From NCBI RefSeq assembly GCF_040958095.1, contig NC_091172.1, positions 26,351,562 to 26,415,561 of the forward strand: a stretch of DNA of 64,000 nucleotides, in the 5' to 3' direction. The position numbers were made by a program, and so were the translations under genes. The DNA comes from Procambarus clarkii (lineage: Eukaryota > Arthropoda > Malacostraca > Decapoda > Cambaridae). The notes beneath the pieces were generated by a model. The model was not told the origin of the DNA. It saw only the letters and a list, made by a program, of their open reading frames with translations, and did no database searches. Below are positions 21,945 to 33,414 of the stretch, one piece after another (position 1 is the stretch's first letter; every line of letters begins with the position of its first letter).

Positions 21945-22206
21945 GGGGCCAGATTCACGAAAGCACTTACGCAAGCAGTTACGAACGTGTACATCTTTCC
22001 TCAATCTTTGACGGCTTTGGTTACATTTATTAAACAGTTTACAAGTATAAAAACTTCCCAATCAACTGTTGTTATTGTTATAAACAGCCTCCTGGTGCTT
22101 CGGAGCTCATTAACTGTTTAACGATTGTAAACAAAGCCGCCAAAGATTGAGGAAAGATGTTCAGATTCGTAAGTGCTTGCGTAAGTGCTTTCGTGAATCT
22201 GGCCCC
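21945..22206. mobile_element. MITE with about 75-bp terminal inverted repeats
   Basis: It starts GGGGCCAGATTCACGAAAGC and ends with the reverse complement. The inverted repeat continues through ACTTACGCAAGC and CATCTTTCCTCAATCTTTG. The centre carries a further inverted TTTACA/GTTTATAA region. There is no transposase frame. Its left end touches the candidate LTR and its right end touches a SINE-2. Confidence 0.85.
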
Positions 22207-22400
22207 TGGTTTGTGCCTCGGAGAGGCTGCAGGATCCAGTAAGTTCAGTAGCACTTCGGTTTCAACTCCTTTTGACCATGTCGTAGCTCAGTCGATTAAG
22301 CCAGCGTCTGGGATGCTCTCGGAAGCAGGTTCGAATCCTCGTCACGGCTCTTGTGGATTTGTCCATGTCAGTTTGTCTATAAATTCCTTAAAAAAATAAA
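22207..22400 (+). mobile_element. SINE-2, plus-strand copy
   Basis: A head region (GAGAGGCTGCAGGATCCAGT) leads into a tRNA-like part (TCGTAGCTCAGTCGATTAAG, AGGTTCGAATCCTCGTCACG), and a tail TTGTGGATTTGTCCAT. This is the uninverted arrangement of SINE-2 and serves as the reference for the foldback copies. From 22401 to 22804 the DNA is AT-rich with no call. Confidence 0.75.
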
Positions 22401-22804
22401 TCTGGGCATATTCGAATCATTCTGTTTATGTATCAGTTCGTCAATCAAGCCAGCTGTTATTGAATGTATCAATCAATGAATCGGAGGTGAATATAAGTAG
22501 CAGCAGCCTCGCATGGTCTTATAAGCCTACGGTAATTTAAATTCTTATGTTTTGTGAAACTATTAATGAATTTATCCAACTATTCACCTTCGGGAAAAAA
22601 AGGGTAACAAATTAGTACAAAATTATAATAATTTTGACACGTTGTAATGACATTCCTTTAATCACGTAACAGTAATTGCATCACACTAATTACATCAGTA
22701 TTTTTACTCAATCAACGTTGAACAAATAAAGCAGAATTTCGCGCTCACACGATGACGGTATTATTAGCTCATGCCTGCTTCTGGGTAGATCTATATCTAT
22801 AAAA

Positions 22805-22950
22805 ATATGATACATGTCTATCTGTCCCTCCAAGGTAAGAGGCCAGACGCTCGCGGCTAGCCTCACCCAACTTTCACACATGAAACATGTGGGATATGGG
22901 AGCGTCGTAGGCAAGTCGGGGGTCGGCCCAAGTGCCGTGTTTAAAGAAAC
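22805..22950 (+). repeat. Repeat E, copy 2
   Basis: TGTCTATCTGTCCCTCCAAG, GAGGCCAGACGCTCGCGGCT, ACATGTGGGATATGGGAGCG. This is the best-preserved of the three copies. Confidence 0.6.
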
Positions 22951-23039
22951 AGGAAGTCTGAATATGACACGTGTTTTGCTGTACTGCTTGGGGCTTACTA
23001 CTCCTGTGCTTTTGTGCTTGACTTAAAAACGATGAACGT

Positions 23040-23385
23040 GAATTCATTTGGGCGGGGGGAGGGGTGGAGAACGGGTTGGGGAGAAGCGGGGAAATGAGAG
23101 ATGTTGGGGTAAAAAGCAGAAAGAAGCGAACAGGGGGAGAGGAGGGGAAGAAAGCTGGAGAGGGGGGAAAGATGAAGGAGGTGGGGGAATGGAATAATAG
23201 AGGGAATGTTGGAGAAGAAAAAAGGGGAGGAGAGAGGAGGTGAAAGAAGGAGGGAGGGGAGACAGGGAATACTGAGGAGGAAAAGGTATGCTAGAGGAGA
23301 GAAAGTAGAAAGGTGGAGAGGGGGGGGGGAAGAAAGTAGAGGGATAAGGAAAGAGAGACGAGGGAAGAGAATAACAATAATTGCT
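23040..23385. repeat. Polypurine tract
   Basis: About 345 bases of almost pure G and A on the plus strand, with AGGGGAAAG and GGAGAGGAGG words. Long pyrimidine/purine frames here are compositional. Confidence 0.9.
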
Positions 23386-23724
23386 TTGAAATAGGTCCAT
23401 CATGGTTAAATCAGGGTTAGCATAAATGAAGCGAGTGCCATCTGATATGGTGACAATGAGACCCCCACACGACGACTATTTCAATCTCTTATTATCTGGA
23501 TTATTTTTGTGTTTTTTGTTTTTCGTTGCTGTATTTTTTCTCTTACTATAATGTAAAAGAGTAGTCGCTAAGGTCTGAACATGTTTTTAAAACAAATTCT
23601 AACTATAATACTCTGCCTATAATATTTATGATGTTCTATTTCCCTCTGCTATATCACTAAAGTGTCCAAGCCACCTTATAGACGGGACAGAGAGAGAGAT
23701 ATATACAGACAAGAGAGAAAGAGT

Positions 23725-23828
23725 TGAGAATGGTCCAGGACGGACCGAAACGTCGTCGTCCCTTCACTTTCTAGTGTGTGGTCTGGTCAACATATTTATG
23801 CCACGTTATTGTGACTCTTCGTCTGCAA
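23725..23828 (+). repeat. Family F repeat, single orientation
   Basis: Reads GAGAATGGTCCAGGACGGAC, CGAAACGTCGTCGTCCCTTC, TAGTGTGTGGTCTGGTCAAC, then ACGTTATTGTGACTC. The same unit recurs at 33905, 48859 (inverted pair) and 56440. Confidence 0.8.
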
Positions 23829-24067
23829 GAGAGAAAGACAGAGACAGACATAAACATACGCATCTATGATGGTCGAAAGGCGGGGCTTAATAAGACTCAG
23901 CAATGGCAAGTATGTGAGCAGAAGAATGTCTGAGAATGTATCATACACACACACACACACATACACTCTGGGGTGGGATATACAGATCTGTCTTGTGTAT
24001 GTCTGTGTGTTTTTCTGTCTTCCCGTTTCTGTCCTCGTGATGTGTATAGTTACTCTCTTTCTCTTTG

Positions 24068-24068
<1 letters not shown>

Positions 24069-24152
<84 letters not shown>
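24069..24152. repeat. (TGTC)n microsatellite
   Basis: About 21 units of TGTC, with decayed flanks to 24220. Confidence 0.98.
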
Positions 24153-24324
24153 CGCTGTCTCTACCTCTGTGACTTTGTCTATCTGCGTCCGTTTCTCTGT
24201 ATCTGTGACCGTCTGTGACAGAGGAACGGAAAGACGGACGGGAAGAATGACTGACGGAAAGCAAGCTGGACAGGTGCTTAATGACGGTCAAGTGCAATTC
24301 ACTGTAACCACGCAATGTTTTTCT

Positions 24325-24600
24325 CCGGGACTGAGGTGGTGGTGGTGGGGGGGGGAGGGGATGAGGAGGTGGGAGGGAAGAATGGGAAGGAGAGGGAGGG
24401 GGGGGGAAGGGGGGAAGGAAGAGAGAGGGGGAACAACAGCAACAACCCAACAATGGTCTCTGGCTGCGCAAGAACAATAGTTCAACTTTAAAAGCTGAAG
24501 CCAGAGAAGTTTCTTATATTCACCCTCGCTAAAAGCCACCACACCTGCCATGGGTGGGGGTGAGAAGGAGGGGGGGAGTTGGGGGGTGGATGGGAGAGGA
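24325..24600. repeat. G-rich purine tracts
   Basis: GGTGGTGGTGG followed by GGGGGGAAGG words (24325-24432) and a second block at 24550-24600. Confidence 0.85.
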
Positions 24601-24611
24601 AATTCCGGTCA

Positions 24612-24690
24612 ACCTCGACTCTGAATCCGGATTCCCGAGGGAATCCCTCTGAATCCGGATTCACGAGGGAAACCCTCTGAATCGAGGTTT
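24612..24690. repeat. Clustered GAATCCGGATTC palindromes
   Basis: Two copies of CTCTGAATCCGGATTC and three GAGGGAA/AACCCTC blocks can pair with one another in several ways. No gene from 24691 to 25260, which holds only short GGTGGTGTGTAG repeats and C runs. Confidence 0.7.
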
Positions 24691-25260
24691 GCTGTATACA
24701 TGTTAATTTAACCGCCCTGATGGTGCTTTTAACTACCCAAAGTGGTGTACAGTTACCTTGCCAGGTGGTGTGTAGTTAACTACCCCCTCCCCCCCCTGGG
24801 AACACATCAACAACACGCGCCACTGTACCACTGTATCACTGTAACACAGTCCAAAGTATCCGACACTCCACAGTCGTCCCCCCCCCCCCTGTAAATTGCA
24901 TTCTAAAGCTGTGTGTTTATGTTCACCTCCTCCTCCCTTCCCCTCCCCCTCCCCTTCTCCCCTCCCTCCCCATAAGTCCCCCCACAAACCGGTTATCATC
25001 CCCCTCTTACGAACGCTTCGTCTACAAAACGAGTTTTAATATTTTTGGTTATAAGGACCAGTGTTGTGAGTCGTGTTGTGATCCTGGAAGACAACTAGGT
25101 AGAAACACATGTTTTTGTTTGTATAATGAAGGGTAAACAATGTTTACCTCTCAAATAAACAGGTATAATGAGGGGGGGGGGTATACAGTTACCAGTGTTT
25201 TTTCTTATATTTAGTCTATTTAGTCTATTGGAGGTAATAGTGTATTTACTATTTGTGTCT

Positions 25261-25342
25261 GCAGAATCGAGCTATTAGCTCTTGGATCCCGCCTTTCTAA
25301 CCAATCTATTTTTCGTCTATATTTACTTCATATATTTGTCTC

Positions 25343-25420
<78 letters not shown>

Positions 25421-25611
25421 ACACACACACACACATCCTCAGGAAGCAGCCCGTAGCAGATGTCTAACTCCCAGGTATCTATTTACTGCTAGATAAACAG
25501 GGGCATCAGGGTGAAAGAAACTCTACATATTTGTTTCCGCCTCGGTCGGGAATGGAACTCGGGCTCTTAGGACTATGACCCCTCAAGTGCTGTCCACTCA
25601 GCCGCGGGGCG
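25261..25611 (-). mobile_element. Composite SINE with LINE-D-like tail
   Basis: On the minus strand: tRNA-like head (25611 to about 25540, degraded), core (GAAACTCTAC... TACCTGGGAG region, GTTATCTAGCAGTAAATAGA in variant form), an internal (GT)n of about 90 bp (25345-25434), then GGCGGGATCCAAGAGCTAAT. That last segment is the same 3' tail as the LINE-D end near 48000. (CA)n follows the head as well. Confidence 0.65.

Positions 25612-25694
<83 letters not shown>
25612..25694. repeat. (CA)n tract at LINE-A 5' junction
   Basis: About 82 bp of CA that joins directly to the first LINE-A codon at 25695. Confidence 0.98.
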
Positions 25695-25700
<6 letters not shown>

Positions 25701-26906
25701 GTGGAGCATCTGGAGCGAAGGAACTTTGTAACACAGCATCAACATGGGTTCAGGGATGGCAGGTCCTGCCTCACAGGGTTACTTGAATTCTACGACCAGG
25801 CAACAAAAATAAGGCAAGAAAGAGAAGGGTGGGCAGACTGCATATTTTTGGATTGTCAGAAAGCCTTTGATACAGTGCCACACAAGAGGCTAGTGCGAAA
25901 GTTGGAGATGCAGGCTGGAGTGAGAGGGAAGGTACTCCGGTGGATAGAGGAGTACCTAAGCAACAGGAGACAACGAGTCTGTGTGAGGGGTGAGGTCTCA
26001 GATTGGCGAGACGTCACAAGTGGAGTCCCGCAGGGGTCAGTCCTTGGACCTATACTGTTTCTGGTATATGTAAATGATCTCCCAGAGGGTATAGATTCGT
26101 TCCTCTCAATGTTTGCCGATGATGCAAAAATTATGAGGAGGATTGAAACAGAGGATGATAGTAGGAGGCTACAAGATGACCTGGATAGACTGAGTGAATG
26201 GTCCAACAAATGGCTGTTGAAGTTCAACCCGAGTAAATGCAAAGTAATGAAACTAGGCAGTGGAAACAGGAGGCCAGGCACAGGATACAGAATAGGAGAT
26301 GAAGTACTTAATGAAACAGACAGAGAGAAAGATCTAGGAGTTGATATCACACCAAACCTGTCTCCTGAAGCCCACATAAAGAGAATAACGTCTGCGGCAT
26401 ATGCGAGGCTGGCTAACATCAGAACGGCGTTCAGGAACCTGTGTAAGGAATCATTCAGAATCTTGTACACCACATATGTAAGACCAATCCTGGAGTATGC
26501 GGCCCCAGCATGGAGCCCGTACCTTGTCAAGCACAAGACGAAGCTGGAAAAAGTCCAAAGGTATGCTACTAGACTAGTCCCAGAACTAAGAGGCATGAGT
26601 TATGAGGAAAGGCTGCGGGAAATGCACCTTACGACACTGGAAGACAGAAGAGTAAGAGGGGACATGATCACAACCTACAAAATCCTCAGGGGAATCGACC
26701 GGGTAAACAAGGATGAACTATTCAACACTGGTGGGACGCGAACAAGGGGACACAGGTGGAAGTTGAGTACCCAAATGAGCCACAGAGACGTTAGAAAGAA
26801 CTTTTTCAGTGTCAGAGTAGTTAGTAAATGGAATGCATTAGGAAGTGATGTGGTGGAGGCTGACTCCATACACAGTTTCAAATGTAGATATGATAGAGCC
26901 CAATAG
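25695..26906 (+). CDS. LINE-A reverse transcriptase, 5'-truncated, 403 codons open
   Basis: This is the best coding frame in the window: the C-terminal part of a non-LTR retrotransposon ORF2, whose reverse transcriptase copies element RNA into DNA at a nicked target. Residue numbers count from 25695. RT motifs in order: QHGFRDGRSC (15-24), the first catalytic aspartate in DCIFLDCQKAFDTVPH (48-63), SGVPQGSVLGPILF (109-122), the FADD active site (140-143), WSNKWLLKFNPSKCKVM (169-185), then DLGVDITPNLSP and YTTYVRPILEYAAPAW. The C-terminal domain runs RRVRGDMITTYKI...RTRGHRWKL to FKCRYDRAQ and a TAG stop. No internal stop or shift was seen. The endonuclease and RT start are missing because the copy is truncated inside (CA)n, so it lacks a genuine start codon; an ATG at 25575 lies outside the element and reads through CA repeats. 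CR1/Jockey-like group; exact clade unresolved. Confidence 0.9.
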
Positions 26907-27309
<403 letters not shown>

Positions 27310-27326
27310 GTGTGTGTGTGGGGGGG

Positions 27327-27671
27327 ACATGATCACCACATTCAAGATTCTGAAGGGGATTGATAGGGTAGATAAAGACAGTCTATTTAACACAAGGGGA
27401 ACACGCACAAGGGGACACAGGTGGAAACTGAGTGCCCAAATGAGCCACAGAGATATTAGAAAGAACTTTTTTAGTGTCAGAGTGGTTGACAAATGGAATG
27501 CATTAGGAAGTGATGTGGTGGAGGCTGACTCCATACACAGTTTCAAGTGTAGATATGACAGAGCCCAATAGGCTCAGGAATCTGTACACCTGTTGATTGA
27601 CGGTTGAGAGGCGGGACCAAAGAGCCAGAGCTCAACCCCCGCAAACACAACTAGGTGAGCACAATTAGGTG
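27327..27671 (+). pseudogene. LINE-A 3' fragment
   Basis: DMITTFKILKGIDRVDKDSL through FKCRYDRAQ is intact in frame (about 80 codons), then the full 3' end with AACTAGGTGAGCACAATTAG. (CA)n follows at 27674. It is nearly identical to the C-terminus of the copy at 25695. Confidence 0.9.
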
Positions 27672-27713
<42 letters not shown>

Positions 27714-27769
27714 GTGTGTGTGTGTGTCACATCTGTTCTTAAGCTTCACTTATTGGTCATCAGCAGTTT

Positions 27770-28570
27770 CCTTCATTCTGTTCTGTCTTTTGGGGGTCTT
27801 CCTACTCCTGTTCTTCTTTATCAGACCATCTCTGTAGACGATCTGGTTCATCTTACAATGTACTGCAGCCCTTAAACTCTGGTCGTGCTCACTAACCAGT
27901 ATTATCACCATTCAAACTATTCGTATCACCAACAAACACTGATACGAATGAGAGTGATTCCCCTGTTACGTCGTTTGCAAATATTAGGAACAGGATGAGC
28001 CCCTAGTACTGACCCTTGAGGCACTCCACTCGTTATCTCTCTCTCCATTTTGATATCTTTCCTCCGTGACTCTTTGACTCTTTCCTGAAAGATACTCCTT
28101 CCTCCATCTTTACCCTGTACGCCGGTCGGCCGAGCAGACAGCAAGCGAGACTTGTGATCCTGTGGTCCTGGGTTCGATCCCAGGCGCCGGCGAGAAACAA
28201 TGGGCAGAGTTTCTTTCACCCTATGCCCCTGTTACCTAGCAGTAAAATAGGTACCTGGGTGTTAGTCAGCTGTCACGGGCTGCTTCCTGGGGGGTGGAGG
28301 CCTGGTCGAGGACCGGGCCGGGGGGACACTAAAGCCCCGAAATCATCTCAAGATAACCTCAAGATAACGCCAGTCTGATTCTTTAGTTTGTGCAAGAGTC
28401 ACTAGTGAGCAACAGTGTCAAAAGCTCTCTGGTAAACTAGGAAAATGCAATCTGCCCAACCCCTCTGTCTCCTGTTTGATTGTTGACATCTTGTTTAAAA
28501 ATTGTGATAAGTTATAGCCATATAACAAATTTCTGGTAGTTCCTCCATTCAAGAGGGAAAATTTAAGATA
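27770..28570 (-). pseudogene. LINE-C reverse transcriptase split by a SINE
   Basis: On the minus strand, 28570 to 28373 gives VYQRAFDTVAH and LLHKLKNQTG, i.e. RT domain 3. After a SINE (28121-28368) the RT resumes with EITSGVPQGSVLG (about 28030), SVFVGDTN in the active-site position (about 27945), and DRLQRWSDK (about 27830). The usual FADD is replaced by VGDT and the frame shifts repeatedly, so it is an inactive fossil. It differs from LINE-A in most of these positions. Confidence 0.75.
28121..28368 (+). mobile_element. SINE-1, full length
   Basis: GCCGGTCGGCCGAGC at the 5' end pairs with GGCGCCGGC after the B box (GGTTCGATCCCAGG), giving a recognisable tRNA acceptor stem. The putative anticodon loop is CTTGTGA (TGT, Thr-like). 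Core and GGCCTGGTCGAGGACCGGGC tail are complete, ending in two AAGATAAC units. It interrupts LINE-C. Confidence 0.88.
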
Positions 28571-28682
28571 CATCAAGGGGGGGGGGGTTCATACAATGAT
28601 GCAGCGGCTTCTTTAAGGATCCTCTTTAAGCTTTTGAGATCTTGTCAGGGCTAAGGTCTTCACCAGCTTCAACTTCTCTTAA

Positions 28683-28739
28683 TTGATGGATGAAGATTAA
28701 GCCACCCTTGAAGTGGCACAGGCATGAATAGCCCGTAAT
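28683..28739 (+). mobile_element. Two-hairpin element, third copy
   Basis: GATGAAGATTAAGCCACC..., GCATGAATAGCCCGTAA. Stems are slightly degraded (CACAGGC for CACGGGC). A possible short duplication, TTCTCTT/TTCTTTT, flanks it. A 10-base G run lies at 28579-28588. Confidence 0.6.
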
Positions 28740-30248
28740 TCTTTTGTTTCTTTGTCTCTTGTAATGTTACTTAATTTTTTTGTCAGTCTTTCTTCCGGTA
28801 GTGTTGATTAAACATTCGGTTGCAACTTGAAAAGTTTCAGGAAGCGTTTATGGAATTCTTCACGAAATTTCTTGTCATTCTTCGTGTGACTTCCACGTCC
28901 TTCTTGTACCATGATCACTTGTTAAGTTGGTCATCAACTAATCACTATATAGACATGTCTATAGACTATATAGATATGTCTATATAGTCATATTGACTTC
29001 GTGCTCTCTGCTGATAATTACAGAATCTTCTTCATGGTGCTAGATAGTAGTTTAGGGGTGATCCCTGACTTTGGTTGCTATGTTGCTCTGTTATTACCAC
29101 TACTACTCTGCTGCTGCTGCTCTAAATTCCTGTGTAATCATTCCTCTCCCATGTGTATATATGTTGCGATACACCGCAACATATACACATTAGTATACAC
29201 AACATATTGTATACTAATGTATATGTTGTATACACAACATATACAATACAGGTAGGACAGGATGCTCTGTCCTACCTGTATTTTCTTCCATGCTCCTTTT
29301 ATTACTCTTATTTTACCTCTAGGTAATGTCTGTTAACACGTGGGCCCCATTTTTATCTTGGTTTCGTTAAATTTTAAGACGCGGGTATATATCTTCCTTC
29401 AGTTTGTTTGAATTTGAAAGTTCATCATTTCTTGTAATGTTATTCTCAAAGTTCCTTTTCTTACGTCATTCTCTAACTTTCTTGTACTTAATTTAGTGGA
29501 AAGTTTAGTCTTCCTGTCTCTTCTCTTCCCCTGTTTTCTCTACATATCTCCATTTTCCCCCAACATCCTTCACCATTTACCCATCCCACTCACAGCATCC
29601 GATATTTACCCAAACCTCCTACCCTTTCTACCCCCATCTCTTGCCTCTTTATTGCGCTCCTCTTTCTTCACCTCAATATCCAACATTACTCTTCCCTATC
29701 AAGCTCCTCTCTAATGGCTCAATTTGCATTGCTTAACATGCGATAACGCCTACATTACCCGTGCAATATGCTATCATTTGCATGTTTTAATATAAAAAAA
29801 AAAACTTTGCCAAATTTTTCATAATCATTTTAAAGGTAATATCATCACCTAATTTGCATATTCACACCTTGCCCAGAGCAACGGTGAGGGTAACTTTGAT
29901 TCAGTGTTTAGGAATATGATTCTTATAAGCCATTTCCTTCAGTAGCTTTCTTTCTATTTTTCTCTAAAATCACAAGTATTTCGTGTTAACAAAATATAAA
30001 AATAGGTTCATAATGATTTTTTTTAAGTTTAGTTCATGAATTTGGCACCTCAAACTCAGCCCGCAGGCTGTAGAGGGAAAGCTTAAAGCCCAGAATTCAT
30101 TTTGCTAAGCAAGTTACGGGTTTAAAAAGCTTGAAAAGCTATAGTTACGCAACGTAATGAATATATCAACAATGGGTTCGAGAACAGGACTCAAGTACAG
30201 TCTCTAAGCTAAGCAATTTACATTTTCTTAGTGCTGACAGAAGTGAAC
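28740..30248. other. AT-rich, no gene; cluster of short-loop palindromes
   Basis: Palindromes at 28947-28990 (AGACATGTCT / TATAGTC), 29160-29186 (ATATGTTGCG...CGCAACATAT), 29190-29222 (ACATTAGTATAC...GTATACTAATGT) and 29251-29281 (AGGTAGGACAG...CTGTCCTACCT). The 29480-29720 stretch is pyrimidine-rich. No coding signal. Confidence 0.7.
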
Positions 30249-30599
30249 ATCACAGGAGACCGTTGGTGGTTGTCAGTCGTACAATCACAGGAGACCGTTG
30301 GTGGTTGTCAGTCGTACAATCACAGGAGACCGTTGGTGGTTGTCAGTCGTACAATCACAGGAGACCGTTGGTGGTTGTCAGTCGTACAATCACAGGAGAC
30401 CGTTGGTGGTTGTCAGTCGTACAATCACAGGAGACCGTTGGTGGTTGTCAGTCGTACAATCACAGGAGACCGTTGGTGGTTGTCAGTCGTACAATCACAG
30501 GAGACCGTTGGTGGTTGTCAGTCGTACAATCACAGGAGACCGTTGGTGGTTGTCAGTCGTACAATCACAGGAGACCGTTGGTGGTTGTCAGTCGTACTA
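30249..30599. repeat. 35-bp minisatellite, ten near-identical copies
   Basis: Ten copies of a 35-bp unit containing ACCGTTGGTGGTTGTCAGTC, with almost no variation. All three plus frames are open across it because the unit contains no stop; none is a gene. Confidence 0.98.
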
Positions 30600-30754
30600 T
30601 CGAGCTTTCTAGTCATTTTCTGTCGTGATGTTTAATACATAAAAAATCAACATAAATCAGTTACCTAAAAATAACAAATACTAAATAAATGGCATAAATA
30701 AATGAGTACAAATAATACAAAAAAAGTTAAAGTATAAGAAAACCAAATGAACAC

Positions 30755-30990
30755 ATCCACAAGGGCCGTGGCGAGGATTCGAACCTACGTCCAGGAGCAT
30801 CCCAGACGCTGCATTAATCGACTGAGCTACGACATGGTCAAAAGAATTGCAACCAGAAGTTCTACTGAACTTACTTGGATCCTGCATCTCTGGATCCTAG
30901 ATCTCGGACGTAGGTTCGAATCCTCGTCACGGCCGTTGAGGATTTGTTCATTTGATGCATCGCGCTATTGTGATTTCTGTGTGCAAGAAA
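30755..30990. mobile_element. SINE-2 inverted pair
   Basis: A minus-strand SINE-2 (GGGCCGTGGCGAGGATTCGA at 30764, ACTGAGCTACGACATGGTCA, ACTTACTTGGATCCTGCATC) is followed by a plus-strand B box (GTAGGTTCGAATCCTCGTCA, 30910) and tail (TTGATGCATCGCGCTATTGT). The two halves pair into a long hairpin. Confidence 0.75.
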
Positions 30991-31235
30991 ATCAATTGTA
31001 GCGATAATAGAAAAAAAACTGAACAAAATACAAATTAGTACAATGAGTTAAACAGTAAAAAATTCTAAAAAAAATAAAAATATTTAAACAAATTAATATC
31101 AACAATTAAATAATATAATTAATATCAACAATTAAATAATATAATTAGCAAATCAACAAAATGATAACAGTTTCCAGCATTAGGCCAATCACGTGGTGGA
31201 AGCAGAGACCTGAATGCTCTTGCAGTAATGATCCA

Positions 31236-31440
31236 GAGCCACAATTCACCATTTCTAGAACCCCCCCTTACGAAACCTATTCATCTTTCCATAACCAAAA
31301 TAGCTATGTTTACATTTATGAAACAGTTTACAAGCTTGGAAACACTTCCCAACCTCAGGTTATTATTGTTTATAAACAACCTGATAACAGCTTATGAGTA
31401 TAGAAGCACTATAAGTAAACAAAGTAGCCATGACTGTGAG
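31236..31440. mobile_element. Diverged MITE copy
   Basis: Shares with the MITE at 21945 the inner sequences TTTACATTTATGAAACAGTT, TACAAGCTTGGAAAC, CTTCCCAA and GTTTATAAACAACCT, with decayed ends. Confidence 0.6.
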
Positions 31441-31739
31441 AGGGGCTATTAAAGACATCACACAAAGCTTTATACTGACCAGCCATCAAGAAAACATCTT
31501 AAAACAAGAAAACAGTATATACTCGCAGTATATTCACACACTGAGAGGCAAGGTTATACCTCTCGGGGGTAATATATATATTTCTGAATTCATACATTTT
31601 CAGCCGGCTTAGCCACGTGAGATCAGTGTCAGTGGCTGTCCTAAGATGCTCTGGATATTGTCTCAAATTTTCCTTCATACAACTTTTCCTAACATTACCA
31701 AGCCATACGAAACCAAACTAAACCAAACCTAACCTGATT

Positions 31740-31845
31740 CCAGTGCCTGGTACCAGTACCAGGCTCCCAGTACCATGTTCCAGTACCACGTTCCAGTACC
31801 TGGTTCCAGTACCACGTTCCAGTACCTGGTTCCAGTACCGAGCTC
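31740..31845. repeat. About 13-bp TTCCAGTACC repeats
   Basis: Eight units of TTCCAGTACCACG/TTCCAGTACCTGG. Confidence 0.93.
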
Positions 31846-31849
31846 CAAA

Positions 31850-32840
31850 CTTAAGCCAGTAACATAAACAAATACTTTACAGGTAACACATCATGAACTC
31901 CACATCTCATAGGAAAGTGGTGGTGCCAGCCTGAGCGTCGTCATGCAGGTATAGCCGTGCTACTTACTCTATAATCACGCTCCTTCAAGGTAAACATTCT
32001 CTGATAATATTACTCTTGGATACATTCCGCATTCGATCTGCAATGTGGTTTTTTGTTGCAGTTTCCATCCTGTTTTAGTATTCAATTCTTCGCTCTCTCA
32101 GTAACGCAGGATCTGAAGTACCTATGTAAAAATATTTTCGTGTCGTAAAACATGAATTACAAAAAAATAGGTTACAAAAAACAACAACAACGGCGTTTAT
32201 AAATCCTTGGTCAATACACCGTGTTATAGGTTTTGAAAGCGTAGGTGCAGAACAAAATTAGGCAAAAAAAAAAAGAAAAAGAAATAGGGAGTGGGATATT
32301 GAACAAAAAATATAATTCTTAGACTATAGTTCACCGAGGATTTCAAACGCTTAATCTAGGCAGTGCAATGTGGATTTTTATCTCCTAATGTAAGCAGTTC
32401 CTTGTATGTTCTTATCTCCTAAGATAAGCATTGCAGTATGGACTTAAATTACATGTGTATGTAATCTGAGAATACGTTGGACAGGCCTTCAAGTTGTCAA
32501 TCATAGCCAGCCTATCACAGTCACCTGTTCACTACGTTACATAACCTACAATAAGGAAACTACAGGAGCACCAGTGAACACACTGTATTATACAGCCCCA
32601 AGGAGCACTTGTTAAAAACAAGTGAGCTCAGATTACAATCCAAAACTGCCTCAGAAGGGATTTATAGCCCCATATTAATACATTCAACTGGCACAGCCCG
32701 TTAAGATCACGAGTGAATGATCTTCACATTCACTCGCTGAATGTTGCGAGTGACTGTTAAGATTGAGAGTGAATATGGTCATGAAACTGAGAAGATTGTG
32801 TACCTCTCAACGGCATCACTGTTCCAAGCACAGCTGTACC
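31850..32840. other. No gene or repeat recognised
   Basis: About 1 kb of AT-rich, apparently unique sequence. I found no frame, RNA or repeat worth calling. Confidence 0.5.
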
Positions 32841-32844
32841 TGTA

Positions 32845-32925
32845 CACCGGCAGATTGAAAGTTGAGAGGCGGGACCAAAGAGCCGGAGCTCAATCCCCAC
32901 CCCCCTCAAGCACAACTAGGTGAGT
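32845..32925 (+). mobile_element. LINE-A 3' terminus only
   Basis: GTTGAGAGGCGGGACCAAAG through AACTAGGTGAGTAT. No (CA)n follows; a TTAGG-type repeat does. Confidence 0.8.
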
Positions 32926-32944
32926 ATACCTAAACCAACCCAAC

Positions 32945-32995
32945 TCATCCCATCCCACCCTAACCTAACCTAACCTATCTCAACCTAACGACAAT
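32945..32995. repeat. Short interstitial TTAGG (CCTAA) repeat
   Basis: CCCTAACCTAACCTAACCTA followed by a degenerate CAACCTAACG. TTAGG is the usual arthropod telomere unit. Only four units, directly after a LINE-A end. Confidence 0.8.
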
Positions 32996-33049
32996 AAGAG
33001 ATACAAAATGTTGTTTTAAAATGGTGTACCGGAGGTGTCTGATCTCATT

Positions 33050-33205
33050 AGCTGAAAGAGAGAATGTTTGCCTGTCCAAGGTTGGAGGCCAGAGGCTAGG
33101 GGCTAGTCTCACGGAACTGTGCATAGTAATTTGTGATTGTGTGCAGTGTGTCATATCGGGGTTAGGGTCGACCCCCATGCCCCTCTTCAAGAAGAATCGA
33201 CTCCT
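33050..33205 (+). repeat. Repeat E, copy 3
   Basis: CCTGTCCAAGGTTGGAGGCC, GCTAGGGGCTAGTCTCACG, TCATATCGGGGTTAGGGTCG. Confidence 0.55.
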
Positions 33206-33414
33206 ATTCTGAATCTCAGTGCCTCCTATGAAAGTCTGTAATGTGGGGTTAGTTTTCCATAGAGTTTTACAACTTTTTTTTTTTCAGCTGATGATAATAT
33301 TCCAACTTACACGCAACTTAACCACAACATTTTTTAACTACGTTGTTACAATGTTGTGTCAAAGTAACGATTGTAAAAATGACGTTGCGGTTACTTTGTG
33401 TGTTCCGAGGGAGA

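Noticed and set aside
25575..25694. Using the ATG at 25575 as start of the reverse transcriptase
   Set aside because: That ATG is in SINE sequence and the frame then reads through (CA)n as His-Thr repeats; the LINE part begins at 25695.
25856..26596. 246-codon minus-strand frame over LINE-A
   Set aside because: Antisense shadow of the reverse transcriptase frame; composition has no domain signature.
28121..28191. Functional tRNA gene (also at 55384 and 60023)
   Set aside because: Good cloverleaf-like heads, but each is fused to the SINE core and occurs in several copies; no stand-alone gene or terminator.
30231..30635. Three overlapping plus frames of 104-134 codons
   Set aside because: All three frames of the same 35-bp repeat are open, which excludes selection for one protein.
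32945..32995. True telomere or chromosome end
   Set aside because: Only four units, with ordinary sequence on both sides.
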